DNA of 64,000 nucleotides from NCBI GenBank assembly GCA_902626605.1, contig CACOFZ010000003.1, forward strand, positions 1 through 64,000, written 5' to 3'. Below are positions 17,016 to 25,696 of the stretch, piece by piece (the stretch's first letter is position 1; each line of letters opens with the position of its first letter). The notes under the pieces are model-generated. The model did not search any database, was not told the origin of the DNA, and saw only the letters and a program-made list of their open reading frames with translations. The translations under genes were made by a program, and so were the position numbers. The DNA comes from an uncultured PS1 clade bacterium (GTDB lineage Bacteria; Pseudomonadota; Alphaproteobacteria; MED-G09).

Positions 17016-18111
17016 TAGTTTTATCAAAAAGATCCTTAAAACCACTTGGTTTATGTGGGCCTATAATTAATTCCTCTAAAACTCCAAAACCGCCATGACT
17101 ATTACCATCATTTTTAAATGTTACATCACAGAATGATTGAATATGTAAAAAGGGTGGATCATGAGGATCATCACTTAAATCATAGAAATCGTAAAAAGTC
17201 TCATTTTCACCTTTATAATGACCATGACCCCATTCAGGGTGCATATAACCTATGCCACACATAAAATTTTTACTTTTTGGTGTCATTTTTATCTCAACTT
17301 CACTTCCATCATCTTTTTCTGCAAAAATAGACAATTCTTTTACTCTTCTTGAATTACTTTGGTATTTAACTTTCTTCCTTAAATTTATAAGAAATTCATC
17401 GTCATTTTTATTATTATGCTGAATAACAGAATTTCCATTTATTAGCCTTCCGTTTTCATCATCAACAAAATGTATTTGCACAGCAAAGTCTTTAAACTGC
17501 ATAGGACACCATAACCAATAAAATTGAGGTACTTCAAAAGGAACAACTGGTTGACTGTCAGCTTTACCTACTGGACGAACACCCCAAGATCTATCCCTAA
17601 CGCCAATTATATCAAGATCTTCGAGATTAAATATTTTGCCTTTTAGATTTATTTTCCCTTTCCACTTTCCATGTTGTACTCCTCTAAAAGTATCCATCAC
17701 AAGCCTTGGGCCATTGTACATGATCATTTTGGGTTCTTGCATCATTTTAAAAATGCCTTCAAATATTATATCTGCTGAAATTCTTGCATTTTCATCATTA
17801 ACCTTTAATCCTATTTTCTCTAGGGGTTCGATTACAGTTAAATCTATTGACCCGACTTTAGTATTTAATCTTTCTTCATTTAATACTCTCGAGGCCCTAC
17901 AATTATGCTGAAATCCATCATAAGAAATTGTAAATGCCGCATCTATAATATTTAAATTTGGATAAACACACATTGCAGCAGCAAAATAAATTTTACCATC
18001 CTTACTATATCCATTAAAAAAATATCTATCGTAAAAATTTCTTGAAGCTCCAACTTCTGAAATTGGCGAGGAAATTTGATGTATTGGAAAATCATCTGAT
18101 TTTGTAAGCAC
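17005..18111 (-). CDS. Unrecognised 368-aa protein, possible CrtC/AttH-type lipocalin-like
   Basis: I cannot name this family with certainty. It is soluble, with no signal peptide or membrane span, rich in alternating beta-like stretches and aromatic residues. A central run around GVRDRSWGVRPVG followed by FYWLWCPMQF, and a later YMHPEWGHGHYKG, recall carotenoid 1,2-hydratase/AttH-like lipocalin-fold proteins, and I recall similar proteins encoded beside APH-like phosphotransferases in actinobacteria and sphingomonads. The start is a GTG at 18111 after a strong GGAGGGG. Its 3' end overlaps the phosphotransferase gene, so the two probably act together. Confidence 0.7.
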   Translation of the reverse strand: MLTKSDDFPIHQISSPISEVGASRNFYDRYFFNGYSKDGKIYFAAAMCVYPNLNIIDAAFTISYDGFQHNCRASRVLNEERLNTKVGSIDLTVIEPLEKIGLKVNDENARISADIIFEGIFKMMQEPKMIMYNGPRLVMDTFRGVQHGKWKGKINLKGKIFNLEDLDIIGVRDRSWGVRPVGKADSQPVVPFEVPQFYWLWCPMQFKDFAVQIHFVDDENGRLINGNSVIQHNNKNDDEFLINLRKKVKYQSNSRRVKELSIFAEKDDGSEVEIKMTPKSKNFMCGIGYMHPEWGHGHYKGENETFYDFYDLSDDPHDPPFLHIQSFCDVTFKNDGNSHGGFGVLEELIIGPHKPSGFKDLFDKTNAD

Positions 18112-18134
18112 TTAATCCCCTCCTAATCTTTTTC

Positions 18135-19061
18135 TTAAACTGCAAACTCTGACAGAAACTCTATCCAATTATCATCATCATTCAAGCATGGAATATATTG
18201 AAATTCCATACCTCCAGACTCTAAAAAAGTTTCTCTTGCTTCAATATTAATTTCTTCTAAAGTCTCTAAATTATCTGCAACAAAAGATGGACAAACAACT
18301 GCTATTTTTTTGATACCCTTTTTAGGTAATTCTTTAAGAGTTATATCTGTAAAAGGCTCAAGCCATCCAGGTCCAATTCTTGATTGAAAAGAAACGCCCC
18401 ACTTATGGTCAGGAATACCAATTTTTTCGGCGCACAATTTTGATGAAATTTTTACCTGATCTTCATAGCTTGGGTTTGTCCTTACGTTTTGTCTTTTTGG
18501 GATACCGTGATAACTAAATAAAAGGTAATCAAAATCTCCAGATAAATTTCTTTTTATAAGGCTCGATAAAGCATTTATATATCCACTCTCATTATAAAAT
18601 TCATTGATTGTTGATAATTTAAGACCAAAATTTTCATTAATTTTCTCAACCTCTAATTTTGTTGTTAAAAATGTTGCCTCTGCATAATGCGGATATAAAG
18701 GTAAAACTATTACTTCCTTACAACCCCTCTCTTTAAGTGAAGACAAAGCCTTTTCAATTGATGGGTTTTGATATCGCATTGCCATTTCTACGGGGTAATC
18801 AGTTCTATCAATTAATTTTTGTTTTATTAAACTTGTATTAATAATTAAAGGTGAGCCATCTTTTGTCCAAATTGATTTATAAGCTTCTTGAGTTTTTTTT
18901 GACCTGAAAGGAACAATAATAAAGTTTACTAAAATCTTTTGAATTAGCTTTGGAAGATCAACAACATAATCATCAGATAGAAATTCTTTGAGATATTTTT
19001 TTATTGATGAAAGCTCTAGATTATCTGGAGTACCAAGGTTTATGAGAAGAATGCCTTTCAT
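18135..19061 (-). CDS. hemH: Ferrochelatase
   Basis: Inserts ferrous iron into protoporphyrin IX, the last step of haem synthesis. The 308-aa protein begins GILLINLGTPD, carries the metal-binding His185 in SYHGIPKR and the acidic LETLEE at 265-270, and has the GPGWLEP active-site loop. Length is near the shorter bacterial ferrochelatases. It is 10 bases downstream of an SDR gene on the same strand. GGATT before the ATG is a weak ribosome site. Confidence 0.96.
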   Translation of the reverse strand: MKGILLINLGTPDNLELSSIKKYLKEFLSDDYVVDLPKLIQKILVNFIIVPFRSKKTQEAYKSIWTKDGSPLIINTSLIKQKLIDRTDYPVEMAMRYQNPSIEKALSSLKERGCKEVIVLPLYPHYAEATFLTTKLEVEKINENFGLKLSTINEFYNESGYINALSSLIKRNLSGDFDYLLFSYHGIPKRQNVRTNPSYEDQVKISSKLCAEKIGIPDHKWGVSFQSRIGPGWLEPFTDITLKELPKKGIKKIAVVCPSFVADNLETLEEINIEARETFLESGGMEFQYIPCLNDDDNWIEFLSEFAV

Positions 19062-19071
19062 GTGTAATCCT

Positions 19072-19923
19072 TTAATAAGACCTAGTCATTTTTTCGCTCA
19101 AGTCCCATAATTTATCAGCATCTTCTTTACTTTGAGCCCATTTAGAAGTTTTTGCTACTTTACAGTTGTAGAAATATTGACCTGATATATCCGATACATC
19201 TGGAGAGGAGCATAAATATATTGATGTTTCAGCACCTTTTTCAGAAGTACGCATAAAAGGTTTTGCAATAAAAGATAAAACTTTATTAAGATTATTACTA
19301 TTATTTTGTCCAAACGAAGTTCCTACCACCCCCGGATGAAGGGAATTTACTGTTATTTTCTCGCTTTCAAGGATAGATGAAAGTTTTTTTGTAAACAGTA
19401 TATTAGCTAGTTTAGTGTATCCATATACTTGAAAAGGTTTATATGATTTTTTTGAATGAATATCATTAAAATTCATTCTTTTAACAAATTGATGAGCTGC
19501 TGAAGATACATTTACAATTCTAGCTGAATTTGACTCTTTTATTTTATCTAAAAGTAAATTCGTTAGAGAAAAATAGGCTAAGTGATTTATTGCAAAAGTT
19601 TCTTCAAAACCGTCTATCGTCTCGTTTCTTTTAAAATTAATAAGACCAGCATTATTTAGTAAAACATCAAGAGAAATATTTTTATCTAAATATTTTTCTG
19701 ATGCAGTTTTAATATCTTCTTGTGAGGATAAATCGGCGATTATAAATGAATTTTGACCATTGGATATTTTATTTATATCAGTTAATAAATTTTCTGCTTT
19801 TAGTTTATTCCTAGCAATGAATGTTATGTTTGCACCCATTTTTGCTAATGCAAGAGCTGACTCTCTTCCAATACCAGAAGTAGCTCCTGTGATTAAAATA
19901 TTTTTGTTTTTAACATCAAACAT
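19072..19923 (-). CDS. Short-chain dehydrogenase, retinol-dehydrogenase-like
   Basis: A 283-aa classical SDR: NAD(P)-binding TGATSGIGRE at 12-21, NNAG near 90, and catalytic YGYTK with a preceding serine in VNVSSAAH. The long C-terminal part and RIVNVSS..H arrangement resemble retinol dehydrogenase/WW-domain oxidoreductase-like SDRs, which oxidise or reduce lipophilic alcohols. The adjacent hemH gene is metabolically unrelated. Substrate unknown. Confidence 0.88.
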   Translation of the reverse strand: MFDVKNKNILITGATSGIGRESALALAKMGANITFIARNKLKAENLLTDINKISNGQNSFIIADLSSQEDIKTASEKYLDKNISLDVLLNNAGLINFKRNETIDGFEETFAINHLAYFSLTNLLLDKIKESNSARIVNVSSAAHQFVKRMNFNDIHSKKSYKPFQVYGYTKLANILFTKKLSSILESEKITVNSLHPGVVGTSFGQNNSNNLNKVLSFIAKPFMRTSEKGAETSIYLCSSPDVSDISGQYFYNCKVAKTSKWAQSKEDADKLWDLSEKMTRSY

Positions 19924-20017
19924 CTAAAATTTCACATTTCAAAAAAAAGTGATTTTACTATATATAGTTTTTCCATACTACATTTTAATTTTTAATGTTA
20001 AGATTATACAATAATTA

Positions 20018-20830
20018 ATGGAACTTAAGATGAACAAATTTGCCATTTGTCCAATTTTTATACCTGCTAATAAACTAAACTATGTTGAAAAAGCTATTAA
20101 ATCTGGAGCCGACGGCATTATTTTTGATCTTGAAGACTCAATCCTTTTAAATGATAAAGCTAAAGCAAGAGAAAACCTATTTAAATACTTATCAAGTAAT
20201 AATCCTGATGCAATAACTTATATTAGAGTTAATGATATTAATTCTGAATTTGGAATAAGTGATATTGAAATGCTAAGCGAACTTAATTTCGCTTTTATTG
20301 TTCCAAAATTTGAAAATGAAGAAAATTTTACTAAAATTCCTGATGATATAAAAATTATTCCATTAATTGAAACACCTTTAGCGATTAATAACTTAAATAA
20401 AATTGCAAAAAATAAAAAAGTTATCGGCTTATCCTTTGGGGCCGCAGATTTTAGTAGCATGATTGGATCTGAAATGAGTTGGGATGCTATGCTTTATGCA
20501 AGATCTAAAATTATTATCGAATGCTCAATAAATAATCTGATATCAATAGATAGCCCATTTATGGATATATCAAATATGAATGCTTTTGAAAATGAAGTTA
20601 AAAAATCAAAGGCTATAGGAATGCAGTCAAAAGCAGCAATAAACCCATCGCAGATAAGCATTATAAAAAAATATTTTTTACCTTCAGAAGAGGAAATATT
20701 AGAGGCAAAAGAAATTATCGATTTATATAATAAAAGTGATAATGGAGTTTTTTCATATAAAGGTAAAGTGGTGGATAAACCCATAATTAAAATTATGAAA
20801 AATAAACTAATAATTTCAGAAAATAATTAA
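20018..20830 (+). CDS. HpcH/HpaI-family CitE-like lyase
   Basis: A 270-aa TIM-barrel lyase-like protein. GADGIIFDLEDS carries the conserved Asp-Glu, IRVND the substrate Arg, LIETP the metal-binding Glu and SFGAADFSSMIG the metal-binding Asp. CitE-like proteins split or join citramalyl-, malyl- or beta-methylmalyl-CoA. No other citrate-lyase subunit is nearby, so a stand-alone CoA-ester lyase is more likely than citrate lyase. An ATG at 20030 is an alternative start. It is transcribed alone and converges with the FAH gene. Confidence 0.85.
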   Translation: MELKMNKFAICPIFIPANKLNYVEKAIKSGADGIIFDLEDSILLNDKAKARENLFKYLSSNNPDAITYIRVNDINSEFGISDIEMLSELNFAFIVPKFENEENFTKIPDDIKIIPLIETPLAINNLNKIAKNKKVIGLSFGAADFSSMIGSEMSWDAMLYARSKIIIECSINNLISIDSPFMDISNMNAFENEVKKSKAIGMQSKAAINPSQISIIKKYFLPSEEEILEAKEIIDLYNKSDNGVFSYKGKVVDKPIIKIMKNKLIISENN

Positions 20831-20833
20831 AAT

Positions 20834-21715
20834 TTAATAGTTTTTTGTTGAGGCTGGTTCATCAATTACATTATTTTCAATATAGCCTAATTCAGAGATA
20901 CTTATTTTAACTTTATCGCCATCTTTTAAAAAGCTATTTTCTGCAACACCTACTCCTCCTGGTGTTCCTGTAAGTATAAGATCGCCAGGCTCAAGAGTGA
21001 ATGAGGTTGAGAGGTGTTCTATTAATTCAAAGCAATTAAAAATTAAATTTTTAGTATTAGAATTTTGTTTTATAACACCGTTAATTTCAGTTTTAATTTC
21101 CAAATTATGGGGATCTGAAATTTCATCTGGTGTAACAATTGCTGGTCCAAATGGGCAGTGAGTGTCAAAAGACTTTCCAATGGTGAAAGTAGGCACTCTT
21201 AATTGCCAATCCCTTACACTTACGTCGTTAGAAACGCAATATCCTGCAATTACCCTATGGGCTTCCTTTTTTGGAACATGTCTACATTTTTTTCCAATAA
21301 CAAATGCTAACTCTCCCTCATAATCAAGTTTTTCTGAAACAAAAGGGTCGTGAATAGGATCATAAGGACCACAAGCTGAGGTTGATTGTTTGTTAAAAAT
21401 CATTGGTACCTCTGGATCATCAACCTCTCTACCCAATAATCTAATTTCTTCAAGATGATCTTGATAGTTTAATCCAATGGCAATTATTTTTGGTGGTCTT
21501 TTGATGGGGGAAGTTAATTTGCAATATTTTAAAGAGACTCTCTTCTCATTTTTTTCAATTAAGTTTCTGGCTAAATGTAAAAATTCTTCACTATTTTGAA
21601 TAAAAGTTAACATATCTTGAGGAATATTAGGGTCGTTAGAGAAAGGTATTATATAATTATCTCTTAATGCACCGATTTGAGATTTATTTTCATTTATGTA
21701 GGAAACTAATTTCAT
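20834..21715 (-). CDS. Fumarylacetoacetate hydrolase-family protein
   Basis: A 293-aa FAH-fold hydrolase. IAIGLNYQDHLEE, the metal ligands in YEGELAFVIGKKC and CVSNDVSVRDWQ, HCPFGPAIV and the terminal LTGTPGGVGV are all in order. Family members cleave carbon-carbon bonds or tautomerise 2-oxo acids late in aromatic degradation; the subgroup cannot be fixed by eye. AGGAG lies 8 bases before the ATG, within the end of the DCC gene, which it overlaps by 4 bases. Confidence 0.9.
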   Translation of the reverse strand: MKLVSYINENKSQIGALRDNYIIPFSNDPNIPQDMLTFIQNSEEFLHLARNLIEKNEKRVSLKYCKLTSPIKRPPKIIAIGLNYQDHLEEIRLLGREVDDPEVPMIFNKQSTSACGPYDPIHDPFVSEKLDYEGELAFVIGKKCRHVPKKEAHRVIAGYCVSNDVSVRDWQLRVPTFTIGKSFDTHCPFGPAIVTPDEISDPHNLEIKTEINGVIKQNSNTKNLIFNCFELIEHLSTSFTLEPGDLILTGTPGGVGVAENSFLKDGDKVKISISELGYIENNVIDEPASTKNY

Positions 21716-22056
21716 TTTTTTTGTCTCCTTTTTAAATGCATTTTATACAAATAAAAAGCTATAGGTTCATAAACCAAATTCATAAAAAAAATACATATTT
21801 TATTATTTAGTAGGCGGCTTAACCATTTAAAGCCATTTGTATTTTTCCATATTACAATAAATGCTTCTGCACCTATGTATTCAATTCCATTCTGAAAAGC
21901 ATGCATTCTTCTATTAAATTTATCATCCATTTCTGAGGAGTCTTTATACTCAACCCCTTCAGATTTAGACCTATAAATTTCTATCTCCCTTCTACATACC
22001 GGACAGCTATCATTATAAAAAACTTCAATTTTATTTTTATCTTTGATTTTATTCAT
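21712..22056 (-). CDS. DCC-family (DUF393) thiol-disulfide oxidoreductase-like protein
   Basis: A 114-aa protein opening with VFYNDSCPVCRREI; the C18-x-x-C21 pair in a thioredoxin-like strand is the signature of DUF393 proteins. Redox activity is presumed from the motif but not established for the family. It overlaps the FAH-family gene by the ATGA tetranucleotide, so the two are cotranslated. Confidence 0.88.
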   Translation of the reverse strand: MNKIKDKNKIEVFYNDSCPVCRREIEIYRSKSEGVEYKDSSEMDDKFNRRMHAFQNGIEYIGAEAFIVIWKNTNGFKWLSRLLNNKICIFFMNLVYEPIAFYLYKMHLKRRQKK

Positions 22057-22094
22057 GTTCTTACTTAATATTTAAGATAGTTAAAGGTGATGAT

Positions 22095-22229
22095 ATGGGA
22101 ATTTCAGTTTGTAATACAAGCAAAAAAGTAAATTCAATTGATATTGAATTAGAAAAACAAAGAGAAAAAGATCAAAAATATTTTAATCAGAAGAAAAAAA
22201 TAAAGAAGGAAGAAAATGCAAAGATTTAA
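22095..22229 (+). CDS. Candidate 44-residue lysine-rich small protein
   Basis: An ATG at 22095 preceded by AAAGGTG opens a 44-codon frame that overlaps the first 14 bases of the following SDR gene in another frame. The product begins MGISVCNTSKKVNSI and is then strongly charged, rich in Lys, Glu and Gln, probably helical. I recognise no family. A good ribosome site, overlap with the next gene and absence of any other content between 22057 and 22215 support it; small size and low complexity count against it. Confidence 0.4.
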   Translation: MGISVCNTSKKVNSIDIELEKQREKDQKYFNQKKKIKKEENAKI

Positions 22230-22974
22230 TGAGAAATTAGTCGTAATTTCAGGAGGAGCATCAGGAATGGGTGCCCTTACCGCCAAACGTGTAGTTGAAG
22301 AAGGTGGTACAGTTATAACACTCGATATAAATGATAATCTTGGTCAAGAGGTTGCAAATGAAATTGGAGATAAATGTGAATTTGTTCATGCAGATGTAAC
22401 AAAGCCTGATTCATGGAATAATCTAGAGAAATATCTAGGTGATAGGTTTAATAAGGTAACCTCAGTAATTAATGCTGCAGGAATTAGTGAACCTGCAACC
22501 ATCGAAGATGAAACTTTTGATCATTGGAATAGAACACATTCCATCAATGGAACATCAGTTTTTCTTGGTTGTCAGTTTGGTGTTAAAGCAATGAAAGATG
22601 GTGGTGGTTCAATTGTAAATTTCTCTTCTTCATTGGCAACAAGGCCTAAACCATTTGTAATAGCATATAATTATAGTAAGGCAGGTGTTCTTGCTATCAC
22701 AAGAACTGTAGCTCTTCATTGTGCTGAAATGGGTTATAAAATTAGATGCAACTCTGTACAGCCTGGTGCTATCAATACACCCATGATGCAAAGGTATATC
22801 GATGCAGCAGAAGATCCAAAACAACAACTTGCTGATTTTGCTGCAACACACCCTATGAATAGAGTTGGCGACCCTGATGAAGTTGTAAAAGCTGTTTTAT
22901 TTTTAGCTTCTGACGACTCAGCGTTTACGACAGGTGACTCAATTTCAGTAGACGGAGGGGTGATAGCTATTTAA
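22216..22974 (+). CDS. Short-chain dehydrogenase/reductase
   Basis: A 252-aa classical SDR: SGGASGMGALTAK nucleotide motif near the N-terminus, D in HADV, NAAG, catalytic Ser in VNFSSSLA and YNYSK, and the usual terminal SVDGG. Such enzymes oxidise or reduce secondary alcohols, including hydroxysteroids. AAGGAAG precedes the ATG. The stop abuts the convergent gene at 22975 with no gap. Substrate not deducible. Confidence 0.9.
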   Translation: MQRFNEKLVVISGGASGMGALTAKRVVEEGGTVITLDINDNLGQEVANEIGDKCEFVHADVTKPDSWNNLEKYLGDRFNKVTSVINAAGISEPATIEDETFDHWNRTHSINGTSVFLGCQFGVKAMKDGGGSIVNFSSSLATRPKPFVIAYNYSKAGVLAITRTVALHCAEMGYKIRCNSVQPGAINTPMMQRYIDAAEDPKQQLADFAATHPMNRVGDPDEVVKAVLFLASDDSAFTTGDSISVDGGVIAI

Positions 22975-24168
22975 TTATAGAGGGCCCTCAAAATTTACAC
23001 CATTCAAAGAAAGACGATCTATTAGTGGCTGTCCAAGGCCTGTTGCAGGTGTAAGAACACCACCGTATTCTTTTCCACCAGGTAATTTTTCATTTTCTTT
23101 AATTAAAGTTAGAGCACTTTCACATACAAATTTAGAAGTTACCCTATACCCTGGATCACCTTTACCATGAACTCGAAATAATTTTTTATCCCCATTATCT
23201 AATTCTGCAGTAAAAAAACTATCAAAGAATCCATTTTTCATTGTCTCTTCACTAGGGCCCTCTCCTGGTTTTGGAAGTAACGGTCTAATTAACTTTCGAA
23301 TAGGTGTCCTTAAAATTAAACCAAATAAAAGTGTTACAGAGGTTACTAATAAAGCTGTTTTAAATTTTTTATAAAAAGCATGCTCTTGGTAGGTAAAATT
23401 TGCACCATAACCATTTTGATTTAAATCTAAAAGAGCCGCACTTCTTCTAACAACCCTAGTATTTGAAACGGCCATAATAAAAGGCCCAGTCCATGAATTA
23501 ATTGATTTATTTTTCTTTAAACCAACCGAGTCTGATCCAAGGGCTTTTTGCTCCTTGGATACCGATTTTTCTGGATTTAAAACATATGGATCATTCATTT
23601 TTTTTCCTAATTTAAGATCACCCATTGAAAAACCTGTTTCAGTAGTACCCCCTGAGACACCTCCCTGACCCGCATGAAAAGACTCAATTCTTTTTACAGG
23701 TCCATTAATTTTAGAACTTGCAAAAAAGGTTCCTAAATCGGAAGGAATAGAGTCATATCCACAAGCAGGAATAATTCTAATACCTTTTGAAGAAGCCTCC
23801 TCATGATGAAGGTCGATCATATCTCTAATCCAGAAGAATTCTCCTGTAATATCGACATAATGCGAAAAATTTTTAACACAAGACTTTACTAAATTTGAGC
23901 TATATCTATGAAATGGACCTGCAGTAGATAATACAACCTTTGTATTCTTTGTTATTTCATCTAGAGCTTCATTATCATCACTATCTGCAATAAAAATATC
24001 TACATCAAGAGATAACCTATTCTTCAAATCCTCAAGCTTACCTCTGTTTCTCCCTGCTATAGCCCAATTTATGTCATTGGCATTTTTATTAAGGTATTTT
24101 GCACATAACTGACCTGTGAAACCTGTAGCTCCATAGATTATTATATCAAATTTTTTATCCATTATCAT
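22975..24168 (-). CDS. Saccharopine-dehydrogenase-like / trans-acting enoyl reductase family protein
   Basis: A 397-aa protein with an N-terminal NADP-binding fold, IIIYGATGFTGQLCAKYL, followed by WAIAGRNRGKLEDL. This form matches the family containing mycobacterial Rv2449c and the trans-acting enoyl reductase Rv2953 rather than true saccharopine dehydrogenase. A hydrophobic stretch near 275-290 (TALLVTSVTLLFGLIL) suggests membrane association. It overlaps the ABM gene by ATGA. The reaction is probably reduction of a lipid or CoA-linked intermediate, by family analogy. Confidence 0.82.
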   Translation of the reverse strand: MIMDKKFDIIIYGATGFTGQLCAKYLNKNANDINWAIAGRNRGKLEDLKNRLSLDVDIFIADSDDNEALDEITKNTKVVLSTAGPFHRYSSNLVKSCVKNFSHYVDITGEFFWIRDMIDLHHEEASSKGIRIIPACGYDSIPSDLGTFFASSKINGPVKRIESFHAGQGGVSGGTTETGFSMGDLKLGKKMNDPYVLNPEKSVSKEQKALGSDSVGLKKNKSINSWTGPFIMAVSNTRVVRRSAALLDLNQNGYGANFTYQEHAFYKKFKTALLVTSVTLLFGLILRTPIRKLIRPLLPKPGEGPSEETMKNGFFDSFFTAELDNGDKKLFRVHGKGDPGYRVTSKFVCESALTLIKENEKLPGGKEYGGVLTPATGLGQPLIDRLSLNGVNFEGPL

Positions 24169-24458
24169 ACATCCTTTTTTGGAAAATATTTCTTGATAAT
24201 TAATTCACCATCAAGAAACTCGGATAAAGCCTCAACCAAACCAGTTTCGGTTCTCCATTGCATATATGCTTCCTGATTTTCTATTTTTTCCCACTCTTCG
24301 ATGAGAAGAACAGTTGAATTTTCCATTTCATGATAAGTTTCTAATCGGATACAGCCTTCATAAGCCCTCGTATCAACCAAAACATTTCTTAAATAATCAA
24401 AAAAATCCTCAATTCTATCTTTTTTTACGGGAATTTCTAAATTCACTAATACGCTCAT
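24165..24458 (-). CDS. Antibiotic-biosynthesis monooxygenase (ABM) domain protein
   Basis: A 97-aa dimeric alpha+beta-barrel protein: MSVLVNLEIPVKKDR, central RLETYHEMENSTVLLIEEWE and AYMQWR are typical. ABM proteins include quinol monooxygenases and many of unknown role. It is coupled by 4-base overlaps to genes on both sides, so the three proteins are made from one message in tight order. Confidence 0.85.
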   Translation of the reverse strand: MSVLVNLEIPVKKDRIEDFFDYLRNVLVDTRAYEGCIRLETYHEMENSTVLLIEEWEKIENQEAYMQWRTETGLVEALSEFLDGELIIKKYFPKKDV

Positions 24459-25141
24459 TCTTTTCCTCCTTTATTAACAGTTATGAAATCATCATAATAG
24501 TAAATATTCAAACCTTTATTATTTTTTTCAACCATAAAATTTGAGATTTTATCAATTTCAATAGCTCTGTATTTTCTCATAGGACCTATGAGAAAGAAAT
24601 TTGATATTTTTGAAAAAAAATCAATAATCCAGACTAAAAAATCTTTAGAAATTGAGTTTTTATTTGTAAGAATATGACCAGGACGTAAAATCGAAACATT
24701 ATCATATCCAAGTAATTTTATGCTTTCCTCAAGAAGGCCTTTAGTTTTTAAATAAAAATTTAATGATTTTTTATTTGCGCCAATTGCTGAAATAATTGAA
24801 ATATCTTTAGCGCCCAATTTTTTTGCTTTTTCAAGAATCTTAATTACATAATCATGCTCAATCTTGAAATGATTTTCTCTATCCTTTTTTTTAATATAAA
24901 GCAATTCCCAAACATTAAGCCTTCTTCCTAAACAAATATAAATATGATCCCAATTATTTAATTCTATATTCGCTTCAAGTGTATCGAAATTAAATATAAT
25001 ATCTTTTACATTTTCAAATTTATTATCCAGATTTCGACGTGAAAATGCATATATTTTGGATTTCTTTTTATCCAATAAATTAAGAACAGAATTACCTATT
25101 AAGCCTGAACCACCAAAAACAATTATATTTTTATTATCCAT
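24455..25141 (-). CDS. NAD(P)-binding protein, HTATIP2/TIP30-like
   Basis: A 228-aa Rossmann protein: IIVFGGSGLIGNSVL near the N-terminus, HIYICLG in the middle, and NFYLKTKG containing the lysine of atypical SDRs. The family is related to human HTATIP2 (TIP30); bacterial roles are not defined. It is a paralogue of 61037-61705, sharing HIYICLG, NFYLKTKG and FFLIGxxRKYR. It is the first gene of a three-gene overlapping set. Confidence 0.82.
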   Translation of the reverse strand: MDNKNIIVFGGSGLIGNSVLNLLDKKKSKIYAFSRRNLDNKFENVKDIIFNFDTLEANIELNNWDHIYICLGRRLNVWELLYIKKKDRENHFKIEHDYVIKILEKAKKLGAKDISIISAIGANKKSLNFYLKTKGLLEESIKLLGYDNVSILRPGHILTNKNSISKDFLVWIIDFFSKISNFFLIGPMRKYRAIEIDKISNFMVEKNNKGLNIYYYDDFITVNKGGKE

Positions 25142-25155
25142 TTAAATATCTATCT

Positions 25156-25680
25156 TTACGGTAAAATCACATTAACTAACTTCCATCTTACACCAAATCT
25201 GTCTAAGTGAAGTATGATTTGCTTGTTATTAATAGTGTTTATGAAAACAACAAACCTATTCATTGATTGATATTTAAATTCAATACTTTCTAAAACTTCT
25301 ATTCCATCATCTTTTTTATCTAATTTTTTATTATTTCTAATAATTGAAGATGGATCTTCCCCATCAATCAACCTTCCCAATCCATCAGGTGTAAGAAAAA
25401 TATCGAGCGTTTCATCAACAACTATATCGGCTAATCCCTCGGCTAAGAATCTTAATGGATTATCATTTAACTTTTTATTAATACGATCTGATAAAGATAA
25501 GTTAACTTGATCTTTTAAATTTGATCTTAATTCAGGAAAATAGATATTTTGACTTAGTTTATTTGAGTTTCTTTCTTCTATACTCTCTTTTATGGAGTAA
25601 AGCGTTAAAAAGGGCCCTAGTCCAAGAAAAATTAATACAAAAACAAAAAAAAGTAATAGAGAAATTAAAATCTTTTTCAT
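25156..25680 (-). CDS. DUF2939-family protein
   Basis: A 174-aa protein with one N-terminal hydrophobic segment (residues 4-27), then ESIEERNSNKLSQNIYFPELRSNLKDQ, the conserved opening of DUF2939, and a C-terminal RFGVRWKLVNVILP. Likely anchored in the inner membrane facing the periplasm. Function unknown. Fourteen bases separate it from the downstream NAD(P)-binding gene. Confidence 0.8.
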   Translation of the reverse strand: MKKILISLLLFFVFVLIFLGLGPFLTLYSIKESIEERNSNKLSQNIYFPELRSNLKDQVNLSLSDRINKKLNDNPLRFLAEGLADIVVDETLDIFLTPDGLGRLIDGEDPSSIIRNNKKLDKKDDGIEVLESIEFKYQSMNRFVVFINTINNKQIILHLDRFGVRWKLVNVILP

Positions 25681-25696
25681 AAAACTTTATTAATTC

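Noticed and set aside
20018-20830. Citrate lyase beta subunit
   Set aside because: No alpha or gamma subunit or ligase gene nearby; stand-alone CitE-like proteins are common and act on other CoA esters.
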